This document shows positions 10,374-21,780 of a stretch of DNA of 64,000 nt, piece by piece. This stretch comes from Stomoxys calcitrans (lineage: Eukaryota > Arthropoda > Insecta > Diptera > Muscidae). The stretch is taken from NCBI RefSeq assembly GCF_963082655.1, contig NC_081555.1:14973262-15037261 (forward strand), read 5' to 3'. Each line of letters begins with the position of its first letter. Within the stretch, counting starts at the first letter, position 1. The notes below the pieces were generated by a model. It ran no database searches. It was not told where the DNA came from and was given only the letters and a program-made list of their open reading frames with translations. The translations under genes were made by a program, and so were the position numbers.

Positions 10374-12690
10374 AAACTCCCCAAATGGACAAGTATGTTT
10401 ATCCAATATGGTACTCCACCGAGAAGACGAAGAAAGCAGAGGTCTGAAGTTCAAAGTCGGCTACATGTGTCTGGTGGTGACTGGTTAGTGGATCATGGTT
10501 TCATCTTTGTCAAATTGATTAAGGTGCCCCACATACTCAATAGTCTTTTTGAGTACGGTGTAGAGCACGCTTCTGTTTTGAAACAGGGCTCCGTAAGTCC
10601 TCTAACGCTCATTAGCGCAGCATGAGAGAAAAAAACCTTGGTTTCCATTATTCCGATACAAAAGAATCATCAATGCTATGAACTGCAAATACATCATCAT
10701 TGCCAAACTCTTTTTGTTGTGCACTTGAAAATGCTTTGAATTTAACTGCAAGTGTTTTCTGTGTTTGAACTACAACACAGCGACGGACCGGTTCATTTAG
10801 TTTGTTTGTTTGGGCTCCTTTATGTTGATTTTTAATGTCTTATCGTGAGTTTTCGAACATCTTCCAGAGCAAGATCATATTCAATGATTTCTATTTAAAG
10901 AATAACCTAGCAAAGAACTTATAGAAATGAAAAGAACTTTAGTAAATTTTTGTAAAATTTCAGCCAAATTATACGAAAATTTAAATTTTGAAAAAAAATT
11001 TAGTTAAATTTTTTTTTATAAGAAATTGTAATTTTTGATAAATTTCTTCCAACGAAAAATTAAGACCAAATTAAATTTGAAGATCATCCGGTTTTGTTTT
11101 TCTTTACCTAAATGGACTGCCAGTGATGTGTTTTTGTTTTGTTTGATTTTTTTTTTTTTTTTGCTTTTATATGGCCTTTGTTGTGTTTAGTTAAAGTTTT
11201 AAGTGCTTCTCTATCCACTCTGGACTGCATTTGAAAAACGCTATAAAACGAGGAAACGGAAATGGCTTAAGCAGAGGAAATCACCGCTGCGTGTTAGTGT
11301 GAGTGTGTCCATAAATAAGCAAATAGTGCTATGAAACTAAAACAAAGTTGACCGCTGAAAGAGAGAGAGAAAGAGAGAGTGGGAATGATAGTCAGGGACT
11401 CATAGAATGAATACAGGTGCCATGGTGAGTTATATCCATTTAAGTTGTTGTTCCTCCAGTTGTTTTTGTGTTTTTTAGTTTGAATTTCAATTACCTATGG
11501 CTTTGTAGAAATGTGCAGCAATAAACGTAGCGCTATACAGCCATAAAAAACCCCAACTCATTTTCCTCTATACCTCTCTCTCCTTCTCTTGTTTTACAGG
11601 CTGTTTAACTGTTGCCACACAGTAAACAACAGCGGGTGCTCTTGGCCACCACAAATCGGAAAACAGGGGGTTTCCTTGGCACTCATTGTTATCATTAGAA
11701 ATAGAAATGAAGTTTAATGTATACGCAGCCATAAAACACCTTGACGTTGAGGTGTTGAATGCCAACCAACACCTGCGGGGAGGAAGGTGGTACTAAAACA
11801 CACGCAAACCCTAAGAAATTGAGAATTTAATGCTGTGGCTTTAATGACTTTGCAAAAAACGCTGTAGGGAGAGGTAGAAAACATTTAGCTCAAAATTACT
11901 TGTAATACTTTTAAGGTGGATTTTTTTGAAGAAGAAGGGAAATGAAATTAGCAGAAACACTTGAAGGATCTGGGAGAAAATAATAAACAATATTAAATTC
12001 CTCAAATGGAATTTTCTAGGAAAATCACAAAAAAAGGAAAATTGAAAGTAGGAAGTTTAACGTAACAACAGAGAGAAACATTTAATTAAAAAAAAATAAA
12101 ATTTACAAAAGTTATATTTTTTAACATAATTTAAATTTACTTATTATTTTCCCCCAAAATAATTTAATTTTATGTTTTTTTTATTTTAGTTAATTTTTTT
12201 TAAATTTTTTATTTAATATTTATACTCTGTCCCTCCTTTTTGATACATATATATTCATTTTTTTTTATAAAAAAAAAAAACAAAGCACCAAATGATGGTG
12301 AACAAGCCTTTGTCCCCTACTCAGATGAAACATCTCTTCATTGACACCATGACAATGTCTTTGCATGACTTGGCCATCGATATTTTAACAAAATATTGAC
12401 ATGTACAACAAAGAAAAGAAAACAAAAAGGACATTTGACATTTGAGTGACATTTAATTATTTAAAAAGAAATGATTCTTCGATAAGTTTAATGGAGAACT
12501 CATTCACATCAAGTAGAGAAGTTGACATTGTTCATTTTTTTTTTGTATGTATTTTCGTATTATTGTAGATGAGTCAGCACGTGTGAAGGCGTATGAGTAA
12601 TAACATTTCTAAAATAAATAATATAAAGCTACGAGTCCACAATGTTGCCAAATCAAAAAATCTTGGAAATAATTCCGGAAATTTTGAACG
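10374..12690. other. Long spacer without recognised genes
   Basis: Mixed AT-rich sequence with a (GA)n tract near 11,360-11,378 and A/T runs at 12,080-12,280. No open frame with recognisable domains and no repeat shared with elsewhere in the window. This is one of the larger apparently unique blocks, hence a place where host non-coding or regulatory DNA could lie. Confidence 0.55.
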
Positions 12691-12696
12691 GATAAA

Positions 12697-12880
12697 GAAA
12701 TGTAAACGAAACTTAACATGAAAAAACTTTTCCACAAAGAGGTGTCGCACAGCGTCACGCCTTTTGGACTCGGCTATAAAGAGGAGGCCGCATGTCGTTG
12801 AGCTTAAACTTGAATCGGACATCACTCATTGATATGTTAGAAGTTTGTCCATGTTCATGGGCAAATTTGCATTTTCACAC
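12697..12880 (+). mobile_element. SINE copy, 5'-truncated
   Basis: Only the 3' half of the family is present: AAAGAGGTGTCGCACAGCGT, TTTGGACTCGGCTATAAAG, GAGCTTAAACTTGAATCGGA and TTCATGGGCAAATTTGCAT. The tRNA-like head is missing. Confidence 0.8.
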
Positions 12881-13017
12881 GAAACTTTACATAGTCAATG
12901 ATGAGGAGTTTGCCAATAAGTATGCAAAATACGGGGACCCTAGTGGGTCCAGAGGCTGATCCATGGGGCTTGAAAGTTGCTCAACTCCAGAAATTCTGCT
13001 TCAAGCATGCCATTTCC

Positions 13018-14412
13018 GTCCGTCCGTCTGTCCAAATCACGATAGCGGTCGATTGGATATTGCATATGGTTCATATCGGTTCAGATTTAGATATAGCTCC
13101 TATATAAACCGATCTCCCGATTTGACTTCTTGAGCTCCTTGAAGCCGCAATTTTAGTTCGATTAAACTAGAATTTTGCATGAAGATTTATGTTATGACCT
13201 CCATCAACTGTGCTAAGTAAGGTCTAAATCAGCCTATAACCTGACATAGCTCCCATACAAACCGATCTCCCGAGGTGACTTCTTGAGTCTTTACAAGCCT
13301 CAATTTTTGTCCGTTTGGGCTGAAATTTTGCATATAGTGTTCTGTTAAAACTTCCAACAACTGTGTCAAGTACGTTCTAAATTGGTCTATAACCTGATAT
13401 AGCTCCCATATGAACCGAACTCCGGATTTGATTTCTTGAGCCTATGAAAGCCGCAATTTTTGTCCGATTTGGCTGAAATTTTTGCACTTATAGTTCTGTT
13501 ATGATTTCCAACATTTGTGCCAAGTAAGATTCAAATCGGTCAAGAACCTGATATAGCTCCTATATAAACCGATCTTCCCCTGGAAGCCTCAATTTTCATC
13601 CAATTTGGCTGAAATTTTGCTAAATGTATTTTGTTAAGACTCTCAACCACGGAGTTAAGTATGCTCTAAATCGGTCTTTAACCTGATATAGCCCCCATTT
13701 AAACCGATCTCCCGATTTGACTTCTTAAGCCCCTGGAAGCCAATTTGTCCGAAATTTTGCATTTAGTGTTCTGTTATGACTTCCAACAACTGTGCTAAGT
13801 ATGGTTCAAATCGGTCCATAACCTGACTTCTTGAGCCACTAGAGGGCGCAATTCTTATCAGATTTCGCTGAAATTTAGCACGACGTGTTGTGCTATGATT
13901 TCCAACAACTGTCCCAATAATGTACAGCGGCTCATCTCATGACCTTTAACATACGTGTCAAATATGGTCTGAATCGGTCAATAGCCTGATACAGTACCCC
14001 TATAAACCGATCTCCATATTTTCCTTCTTGATCCCCTAAAAGACGCAATTCCTATTCGATGTAGCTGAAATTTTACGTAATGATTTTTATTATGGTCTCC
14101 AACATTCAAACTAATTATGGTCCAAATTGGACCATAGCTTGATATAGCTCCAATAGCACAGCAATTCTCTCCTTTTACCTTTTGTTTGCCTAAAAAGAGA
14201 TACAAGGAAAATAAGTCGACAAATGCGATCCATGGTGGTGGGTATATAAAATACCGTTTACACTGCTCAATAAATCCAGATTTAAGGCTCTCATCAGCTG
14301 ATTTTGTAAAGGGAAAACAGATGATCGAGCCATTAAATCCAGATTTAAAGAGCAGTGTAAACGGAGTTTAAGATTCGGCCCTGCTGATCTTAGCACGCTT
14401 TTGCTTGTTTTT
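13018..14412 (+). mobile_element. HINE copy carrying a palindromic MITE
   Basis: Starts in the CCGTCCGTCTGTCC microsatellite (5' terminal block missing), runs through about seven ~150-bp core units (ATATAAACCGATCTCCCGAT, GACTTCTTGAGC) and ends TCCATGGTGGTGGGTATATA then a degraded hairpin (ATTCGGCCCTGCTGATC) and TTAGCACGCTTTTGCTTG. A 120-bp MITE is lodged between the GGGTATATAA box and the terminal hairpin (14,250-14,369). Confidence 0.82.
14250..14370. mobile_element. Short palindromic MITE in the HINE 3' end (copy 1)
   Basis: Arms of about 38 bp, CCGTTTACACTGCTCAATAA...GGCTC and its near-reverse complement GAGCC...GAGCAGTGTAAACGG, enclose about 45 bp (CATCAGCTGATTTTGTAAAG then GGAAAACAGATGATC). 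Non-coding. The second copy is at 16,288-16,410 in the opposite orientation. Confidence 0.85.
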
Positions 14413-15660
14413 TTCTATTCTATCCCACAGTGCGTTGTTGGTCTGTCCGACTATCCGTCTCCCAGTGCATTCATCTATCCGTTCGTCTCTCCGCCTGTTC
14501 GCCTGTCCATTCATCTATTCATCCGTTTGTCCGTCTTTTGTATGAAAATCAAATTACGGCCAAATTTTCAATAGAAATCAAATTTTAACCCATTTTCGTA
14601 GCAAAATGAAGTTTAAAATAAATTATAGAAAAATCAAAACTTTAAAAAATATTTTTAAAAAAATTAGTTTTTAAAGAAATTTTTTTGAAAAATTATTTGT
14701 TTGGACTAAAATTCCAGGAAATATGATTTCCAGGATATACTGCTGAAATTTTCTAGACTAGATTTCAGGAAAAGATATCCAGTTTTGACCAAATTTAGTG
14801 GGCTAATCATATTCTGACAGAAATGAAGTTTTGATATAATTCGTATACCCTTCCCAAAAGGAGGATTGGCAAGCTAGCTAAGTTCATACGTCTTTATGTA
14901 AGTCGATCTAAAAAATCAGATTTCAAGAATATTTTGTTGAAATTTTCTGGATAAGATTAAAGTGGCAGTTTTTAAACAGAATCACTTAGAAAATTTGAGT
15001 CCATTGAAATAGCACAGTAGCGTCAAATTGAAACTTCTGGTGGGAATATGACCCACGCTACCAACTCGGCTGCTGGGAAGCAGAATTTCTAGATTACGTT
15101 TCTAAAAAAAATATTTCCAAAAAATCCAAGAAGACAGAATTTTGGCAAAATGTTCTTTAAAAATCTAATTTCGATCAAATAAATTTTGATACAATTGTAA
15201 ATCCTGCACTTTAGTATAGTATAAGATCTAGCGAAATCCGCGAGTCGGTCTATGTCCGTCTATCCTTCCGTATGTCCGTTTATCTGTCAGTTAATCTGTA
15301 GAACGTATTTACATGTTTTTTTTTCTATTCCATGCCATAGTACGTTGTTCGTCTGTCCGTCTGCCAGTCCATGTGTCTGTCCGTCCGTCCATCTGTCTGT
15401 CCGTGTTTACGTTGTTCGTCTGTCCGGCTGTCCGTCTGCCAGTCCATTTATATGTCTGTCCATCCATTTGTCCATGTGTCTGTCCGTCCGTCCATCTGTC
15501 TGTTTGTCCGTGTGTCCTTCTCTCTGTTCATCCGTCTGTCCGTCCTTCTGTTAATACCTCATGTACGATAAACGTAGTCCGCTCGACTCTCTGTCTGTTC
15601 ATCTATCCGCCCATCTATCTTTCCATCTGTCCGTCCGTCTGTCCTTTAGTTTAGCAGTTC
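14413..15660. repeat. AT-rich spacer and large GTCT/GTCC/CATC microsatellite
   Basis: 14,413-14,535 and especially 15,240-15,660 are degenerate tetranucleotide tracts of the type CTGTCCGTCTGTCCATCTGT. Overlapping frames in all phases read as Cys-Pro-Ser-Val repeats, which is the signature of the simple repeat rather than of a gene. 14,540-15,240 is AT-rich and shows nothing recognisable. Confidence 0.85.
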
Positions 15661-16257
15661 TCCTCTCCATCTGTCCATTTGTTGTTACTTCATATTTATG
15701 TAGTTCGGCTTCCATATCACCTGATCTCATCTCATCGTAGATTAAGGCACTTTAACTCATTTCCCTAATTTTTGTATTAATTTTTTTTTAAATGATTTTT
15801 TATTGCTTGCCAAATATCTGCCCACCATTGTGACTCATTTGTAAATTAATTAAGTCATATCATATTTAAAAAAAAAAAAACAAAAAAAAAACAACACCAG
15901 GGAAAAAACAAATAAAGAACAACCCCGGACGTATGAGTGACATTCAATTATGAACATAATTATCATGAAGTATACGTAAATGGCTTGCTTCAATTAACTT
16001 TTTTTTATTGTTTTTATTGTTGCTAAATGCTCAAAGTGTTGTAATTTAATTAAATTAGTACATGTCTGAGGTTTTATATGACAGCAGATGTGGGAACATT
16101 AAAGGCAAAAGGGTGATGATAATATTGTTTTTCTAGTGACTTTAAAGCAACATTTTAAAGGTTTGAGTTGAACAACAAACATCAAATGGGTGGAGTGAAG
16201 CTGTATGGCTAAAACAGGTTGCAGAGAAAGTAAACGAAAAAACAAAAAAGAAGTGAA
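15661..16257. other. AT-rich spacer
   Basis: No gene or transposon recognised; A-rich tract at 15,868-15,895. Confidence 0.55.
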
Positions 16258-16287
16258 AGCGTGCTAAGTTCGGCCGGCCAAATCTTA

Positions 16288-16410
16288 AACCCCGTTTACA
16301 CTGCTCATTAAATCTGGATTTAGTGGCTCGATCATCTGTTTTCCCTTTACAAAATCAGTTGATGAGAGCCTTAAATCTGGATTTATTGAGCAGTGTAAAT
16401 GGGGTTTTAT
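16288..16410. mobile_element. Short palindromic MITE in the HINE 3' end (copy 2)
   Basis: Arms CCCCGTTTACACTGCTCATT... and ...TGAGCAGTGTAAATGGGG. Its reverse complement matches copy 1 closely, and it occupies the same place in its HINE, between the GGGTATATAA box and the terminal hairpin. Confidence 0.85.
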
Positions 16411-17116
16411 ATACCAACCACCATGGATCGCATTTGTCGACTTATTTTCCTTGTGTCCCATCCCATCACCATGGATTCCGCTAAAATATGGGAGCTATAT
16501 CTGGTTACCGACCGGTTTGGAACCGCTGTTGAAAGTCGTAAGAGAACATTATGAGCCAAGTTTCACACAAAACCGACTACAATTGAGGCTTGTAAGGACT
16601 CTAGAAGTCAAATCGAGAGATCGGTTTATAATGGAGGTATATCATGTTCTTGACCAATTTAGATGGTACTCGGCACAGTTGTCGAGGGTCATAACAGAAC
16701 ACTATGTGCAAAATCTCTGCCAAATTGGACTCAAATTGCGTCTTCCAGGGGGTCAAGAAGTCAAATCAGGATATCGGTTTGTATGGGATCTAAATCAGGT
16801 TATAGACCGATTTGGTCCGTACTTGGCACAGTTCTTGGTAGTCATAACAGAACATTATATGCAAATTTGCAGATAAGTCGGATGAAAATTGAGGCTTAAA
16901 GAGGCTTAAGAAGTAAAATCAAGAGGTCGGTTTATATGGGTGCTATATCAGGTTCTTGTCCGATTTGGACCGTACCTAGTAAAGTTGTTGGAAGCCATAA
17001 CAAAACACTACATGCAAAATTTCAGCCAAATGGGACAAAAATCAAAAAACGATCAGGAATATATATACTTTATGGTGTCCTCGATCAACATTTCAAGGTG
17101 TTAAATAACTAAATTA

Positions 17117-18078
17117 TGGGTTGCCCAAAAAGTAATTGCGGATTTTTTAAAAGAATGTAAATGCATTTTTAATAAAACTTAGAAAGAACTTTAATCAACT
17201 ATATAATTGCCATTTTGTTCGATAACCTTTTGCCATCTTCCTGGCAAATTTTGTATTCCACGCTCATAGAACTTCTGGCCTTTATCTGCAAAAAACTGAA
17301 CCAAGTGCGATTTTATAGCCTCATCATTGCCGAAAGTTTTACCATTTAAGGAGTTCTGCAAAGATCGAAATAAATGGTAGTCTGATGGTGCAAGGTCAGG
17401 GCTATACGGTGGATGCATCAAAAGTTCCCAGCCAAGCTCACTCAGTTTTTGGCGAGTGACCAAAGATGTGTGCGGTCTAGCGTTGTCCTGGTGGAATATG
17501 ACACCTTTACGATTGACCAATTCTGGTCGCTTCTCCTTGATGGCTGTATTCAATTTGTCCAATTGTTGACAGTAAACATCCGAATTAATCGTTTGGTTCC
17601 TTGGAAGCAGCTCAAAATATACCACACCCTTCCAATCCCACCAAACAGACAGCATAACCTTCTTTTGGTGGATATCAGCCTTTGAAGTGGTTTGAGCTGG
17701 TTCACCATGCTTGGACCATGATCGTTTTCGACTAACGTTGTTGTAAACAATCCATTTTTCATCTCTAGTTATGATTCGTTTTAAAAACGGATCGAATTCA
17801 TTGCGTTTAAGGTGCATAAGGTGCACAAGCGTTGATTCGGTTTGTTAAATGAATTTCTTTCAATACATGTGGTACCCAAATATCAAGCTTTTTCACCAGT
17901 CCAAGACTTTTTATGTGATAATGAACGGTTGATTTTGGTATATTTAACTTCTCTCCTATCTCACGCTCAGTTACATGACGATCCAATTCGATTAATGCTT
18001 TGATTTGGTCATCATCAACTTCATTTGGCCGACCTGAAAAAAGACCTGAAAAAAGCAATTACTTTTTGGGCAACCCAA
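17117..18078 (-). mobile_element. mariner transposon, internally deleted, with TA target duplication
   Basis: Inverted ends TGGGTTGCCCAAAAAGTAAT (left) and ATTACTTTTTGGGCAACCCA (right) are flanked by TA (17,115-17,116 and 18,079-18,080). At about 960 bp it is shorter than the ~1.3 kb usual for mariners. The missing part is at the transposase N-terminus, next to the right end, where GACCTGAAAAAA occurs twice in a row. It sits inside a HINE. Its left ~85 bp (GGATTTTTTAAAAGAA...) are shared with the short MITEs of this window, so they belong to one family. Confidence 0.94.
17191..18058 (-). pseudogene. mariner transposase, frameshifted and N-terminally truncated
   Basis: Two minus-strand frames together make about 290 residues against ~345 for an intact mariner transposase. 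The first (18,058-17,807) starts just before SGRPNEVDDDQIKAL, has the second helix-turn-helix (VTEREIGEKLNIPKSTVHYH) and the linker WVPHVLKE. The second (17,826-17,191) has all three catalytic acidic blocks: TRDEKWI, FHQDNARPH and YSPDLAPSDYHLF. I count 34 residues between the second and third aspartates, the D34D spacing of true mariners. One frameshift near 17,810-17,826 separates them and the first helix-turn-helix is deleted, so it should not make an active enzyme, but the catalytic core is otherwise well kept. Confidence 0.93.
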
Positions 18079-18165
18079 TATTTTATGGGATCCTCGATCA
18101 ACATTACGAGGTGTTACAAACGGAATAACTAGATTAGTATACCCCCACCCTATGGTGGTGGGTAT

Positions 18166-18737
18166 AAAAAGATGAGGCTTAAGTGTAACCAAACGAATCT
18201 AGAAAGGCAAATTTTCCATGAAATATAATCTACAGAAAAGATTTCCATCAAATTTTTTTCAGAGACAAAATTTTTTTGAAATTCTTTGAAAAGACAAATG
18301 TGTAAAGAAATCTTCTCTCAAGGCAAACGGTCTAAGTAGTTTTCTTTAAAGACGTAAATTTCTATGACATTTTTACTAAAAACCAAATTTCTATGAAATT
18401 TTCTCTAAAGAAAAAAATTTTAATAAAATATTCCTAGAAGACAAAATTTTCTCCACATTTTAAATATTCCTGAATGACAAAATTTTCTCTTAACTTTAAG
18501 ATATTTTTATATTCAAAACTTTCCTAAAAAAAATTCTCTAAAGGCAAGCCCTTCATGAAATTTCTTTTAAATTTCTATGAAATTTCTTTACCATTTTCTC
18601 CAAAGAGAAAATTTCGATGAGTCATTTTCTGTAAAGACAAAATTAATTTTCTTTAAAAAGAAAATTTCATTTAAATTCATTCAATAGAAAATTTTTCTAA
18701 CAAAATTTCTATAAAACCAGTTCAATCTTCATTGACT
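18166..18737. other. AT-rich degenerate spacer
   Basis: Repeated short phrases such as AATTTCTATGAAATTTTCTC and AAAGACAAAATTTT suggest an old degenerate short-period repeat. No gene seen. Confidence 0.5.
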
Positions 18738-19144
18738 TGTCGCCCGTAATCCGATATAACTCCCATGAAAACCGGTCTGTCGATCATCCTTGTTCGGTTC
18801 CTAAAGCTTTAATTTTGTATTGGGTTGCCCAAAACGTAATTGCGGATTTTTCATATAGTTGCATTCTTTCTTCTGTCAGTTATCAGCTGTTACTTTTAGC
18901 TTGCTTTAGAAAAAAAGTGTAAAAAAAAATATATTTGATTAAAGTTCATTCTAAGTTTTATTAAAAATGCATTTACTTTCTTTTAAAAAATCCGCAATTA
19001 CTTTTTGGGCAACCCAATAGTATGGTATGTAGAATAAAATTATGCCCTTCAACCAAATTTATTTTGTATAAATTTCTAGCAGAATCCATGGTGGTGGGTT
19101 CCCAAGATTCGGCCCGGCCGAACTTTGCACGCTTTTACTTGTTA
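18738..19144 (+). mobile_element. HINE fragment with 3' end, split by a MITE
   Basis: CCGTAATCCGATATAACTCC and AAACCGGTCTGTCGATC belong to the core. After a MITE at 18,820-19,017 the sequence continues to TCCATGGTGGTGGGTTCCCA, the intact hairpin TTCGGCCCGGCCGAA and CTTTGCACGCTTTTACTTGT. Confidence 0.8.
18820..19017 (+). mobile_element. mariner-derived MITE, copy A
   Basis: 198 bp with inverted ends TTGGGTTGCCCAAAACGTAA and TACTTTTTGGGCAACCCAA, flanked by TA (18,818-18,819 and 18,018+1,000, i.e. 19,018-19,019). The interior (TTCTGTCAGTTATCAGCTGT, GTTCATTCTAAGTTTTATTA) recurs in the other copies. Orientation is opposite to the transposase-bearing element. Confidence 0.92.
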
Positions 19145-20470
19145 TTTTTAAAAATATTTAATTGAAAAAAAATTCTTGATATTTTTCTCTGTGTAGGAGT
19201 CTAGTTGAACTGTGAACATTATTTATTTCTAACAGTGTTGTGATACATTTTTACTTTAGATTCCACATCTTATGATTACTCTCAAATGGCCTTCGTTGCG
19301 TATAAGTGATGTTAATTACTTAAACAGACTTTCATAAATCACTCATACGCACCCATGTTCTTCAAAGTGCTTAAACAAAGGATTTAAATTTCCACTCATT
19401 AACACAGAACGCTTTTAAGCCTTATTTAACACACATTTTTAAAGATTAAAAATTATTAAAATTTATTTCGATAATAATTTTGCCATCAATTTGTTATCCT
19501 ACCAATTAAAAGCATAATAATCCTAATCACATAAATCCTAGCAGTTATAATGATGACAGCCTACAACAACAGTAAATGGATTACAAACTTTATTGCCTTA
19601 TTCAATACTACCATACGCTATTGACTATGGTCTAATACGTGTTTATGGTAGTGTTGACTTTGCCACTTGAAAGCAGAAACTCATTAATTGCCATTTGCGC
19701 GATGAAATTGCCTTTGATTGTTTTATAAAATTTCGAAATAATTACCATAATTAAAAGCCATTAAAATAAAATGAAATACTTTGTAGACAACACATATGAC
19801 AAAGGACAATTATTGCGCATATATGTTGTATATGTCATGAATATTTACTTGGCAACAATGTGTGCAGATTTAAATGGATATGCCAATGGTAAAATTTAAA
19901 TGTGTACAATTAACAAATGCTCACTAAAAATGTGTTGATATGTTGAGTGTGGCGGAGAGACTTCCGAAGCTTATGTTGCTATAGTGTCGGCTTTTGTTTT
20001 AGGCTATAATTTATTGGTTTTTGAAAATTTTTGTTTATCGCTTGCCAAAAGCAAAAATTTTGGTAATTGAAACCAAATTGTAGATTTATTATAGGGTTCC
20101 ATAGTTGTTTTGTATTTAAAAAGCTGTTAATTGTAGTTTAAATTGGATTTTAGAGAAAATATCTGGTCAAATGAACCCAGAAACGACGAAAGGGTGAAAA
20201 AATACCAAAAAAAAAGTCTAAAAGCTACTAGCTCTTGGACTATTTTTTTGGGTAGTACGGCCTACCCAAAGGCCGTCAAAGTCGATCTTGTGACACCTTG
20301 CACCGCATTGGGTATACTTGCTAAGTCGTCGAATTTAAAAAACTTGGTTAAGTTTCGACCATAATTCGCACATAGTACGGAAGTCAAAGAGTAAATCGTC
20401 ACGCGAACTTTTGAGAACATTGATTGATAAATAAGTTTGAAAGAACTCCAAAAGTGACAACCGTGAGACA
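19145..20470. other. AT-rich spacer
   Basis: No transposon or gene recognised. One exact ATCATACGC-family core (TCATACGCACCCATG) lies at 19,343. A frame of 73 codons at 20,143-20,364 has no recognisable domain. Confidence 0.5.
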
Positions 20471-20645
20471 CATATAAATGGAAGCTATATCAAAATCTGA
20501 ACAGATTTCTATGAATTTCAACACCAAGTCATGAGAGAACCTTTCGTGCCACATTTCTTGGGAATCGGTTTACAAATGACCACATTATTTCTATATTAGT
20601 CCACTTCGGACGAACATATACGAGGGCAGCTATATAAGTTTCTGG
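20471..20645 (-). mobile_element. HINE-like fragment (second subfamily)
   Basis: AAGCTATATCAAAATCTGAA, GATTTCTATGAATTTC and AATCGGTTTACAAATGA match the core of the HINE-like copy at 59,935-60,552. No ends are visible. Confidence 0.6.
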
Positions 20646-20825
20646 GCCTAGGTAGCTCTAAGTGTGGCCAGGGGAAATCTGATATTTCCAATAGAAAGTT
20701 TGACGTTTTATGGCATAATCGTACTCAGAACGTTTTGACGTACGACTATCATTTGTAAGATTTGTAGTTACTTGAAAAAATTAATTTGATAAAAAAAAAT
20801 TTTTTTCACTAATTTCCATGACACG

Positions 20826-21083
20826 ACAAGAATGCATTAAAGAACTTGAATTTTAATATGGCAATGAAGCACCATTTTACAGCACCATGAAAACTGGTGA
20901 ATACAGTCATGGCCGACGCTAGCTCAAAGCCAAATTTAAAAACGGCTGTTGTACACGCCGAACATTGATATCGTGCGTGCACTTTTTAATGCAAGATCAT
21001 CATGTGACACACCGTGCGATAGAGGCTTCCTTGGGCATTTTTTCCAACGGCATACAGACGATACTGAATGAACATCTGCCGTA
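20826..21083 (+). pseudogene. Fossil mariner-family transposase fragment, N-terminal part
   Basis: With frameshifts and stops the sequence reads CIKELEF, YGNEAPFYSTMKT, then DHHVTHRAIEASLGIFSNGI followed by QTILNEHL. That is the paired helix-turn-helix region of mariner transposases, where the second helix set usually reads VTxRxIAxxLGIS.GSxQTIL.EHL. The catalytic part is absent. It is a different lineage from the mariner at 17,117-18,078, whose corresponding helix reads EKLNIPKSTVHYH. Confidence 0.65.
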
Positions 21084-21146
21084 AAAAAAGTTTGATCTCA
21101 ATGGTTTCCGCACAGTTTGACAATCGCTCAAAAAATGGTCCATGTC

Positions 21147-21215
21147 GCAGTCGAGGGCAATCTGCTGTATCGAATAGAGACTCTTCACTCGATACAGCAG
21201 ATTGCCCTCGACTGC
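21147..21215. repeat. Perfect 27-bp hairpin
   Basis: GCAGTCGAGGGCAATCTGCT+GTATCGA at 21,147-21,173 is followed after a 15-base loop by its exact reverse complement at 21,189-21,215. It is clearly more GC-rich than its surroundings. Confidence 0.95.
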
Positions 21216-21239
21216 AGTTGCAGCTACCCCTTGTGAATC

Positions 21240-21410
21240 ATTCTGTCCGTCGATCTGTCTGACTGTTTGTCTATTTGTCTAACCACCTGGCTGTCTGTTT
21301 GTGTGCTTTTCTCTTCGTTTGCCTGTCTGTCTGTTTGTCTGTATATGTCCGACTGTCTGTCGTTTGTCTCTTTGTCCACATCCATCTGTTTGTCTGTCTG
21401 TAAGAGGTCA
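21240..21410. repeat. CTGT-type microsatellite
   Basis: Degenerate TCTGTCTGTTTGTCTG tract of the same kind as the HINE microsatellites. Confidence 0.85.
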
Positions 21411-21539
21411 GGTGGTACAGGCTTTTGCTTAAATACTAAGTGTCTATAATGCCCGATATGATAAGGCAGATTATTGGTGCCTCTCAATAGCCAAACGCCA
21501 TCATGTTTCCGCGGCGATCGGTTGTATGGACGGGAACGA

Positions 21540-21760
21540 GCTTGCCAATCTATAAGAACTTGACAAGGATCGCCACCTCCATATGCAAATGTAGATACAA
21601 CAATATTTTACAGGTGGACAGACGGACAGATAGACTGACAAATCAAAATCAAATCAGATGATAATTCTGAGTAGATCCGTATACTTATCGATGGCCTTAT
21701 CTCTCTTCCTTCTGGGTGTTACAAACCACAGTAGTGGGCGTAGGGTATCAAACTATAAAA
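21540..21760 (-). mobile_element. HINE-like 5' end (second subfamily)
   Basis: ACAGACGGACAGATAGACTG, GATCCGTATACTTATCGATG, CTTATCTCTCTTCCTTCTGG, then GGTGTTACAAACCACAGTAG and GGGTATC. Read on the minus strand this is a HINE 5' end; the same order occurs at 60,250-60,552. Confidence 0.65.
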
Positions 21761-21780
21761 TTGGACAAAATAAAATTTAG

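Larger units (their letters stand above)
16258..18165 (-). mobile_element. HINE copy carrying the same MITE and broken by a mariner
   Basis: The 3' end is at the left (AAGCGTGCTAAGTTCGGCCG, reverse complement of the terminal hairpin), followed by the palindromic MITE at 16,288-16,410, then TATATACCAACCACCATGGA and about four core units. The 5' terminal block is at the right (AATAACTAGATTAGTATACC then CCCACCCTATGGTGGTGGGT). A mariner occupies 17,117-18,078. The bases on either side of it (TCCTCGATCAACATTTCAAG, TCCTCGATCAACATTACGAG) repeat each other, so the HINE already had a local duplication, or two copies met, before the mariner inserted. Confidence 0.82.

Noticed and set aside
15252..15654. 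Overlapping frames of 66-113 codons rich in Cys, Pro, Ser and Val
   Set aside because: They occur in several phases of a GTCT/GTCC microsatellite and have only simple-repeat composition.
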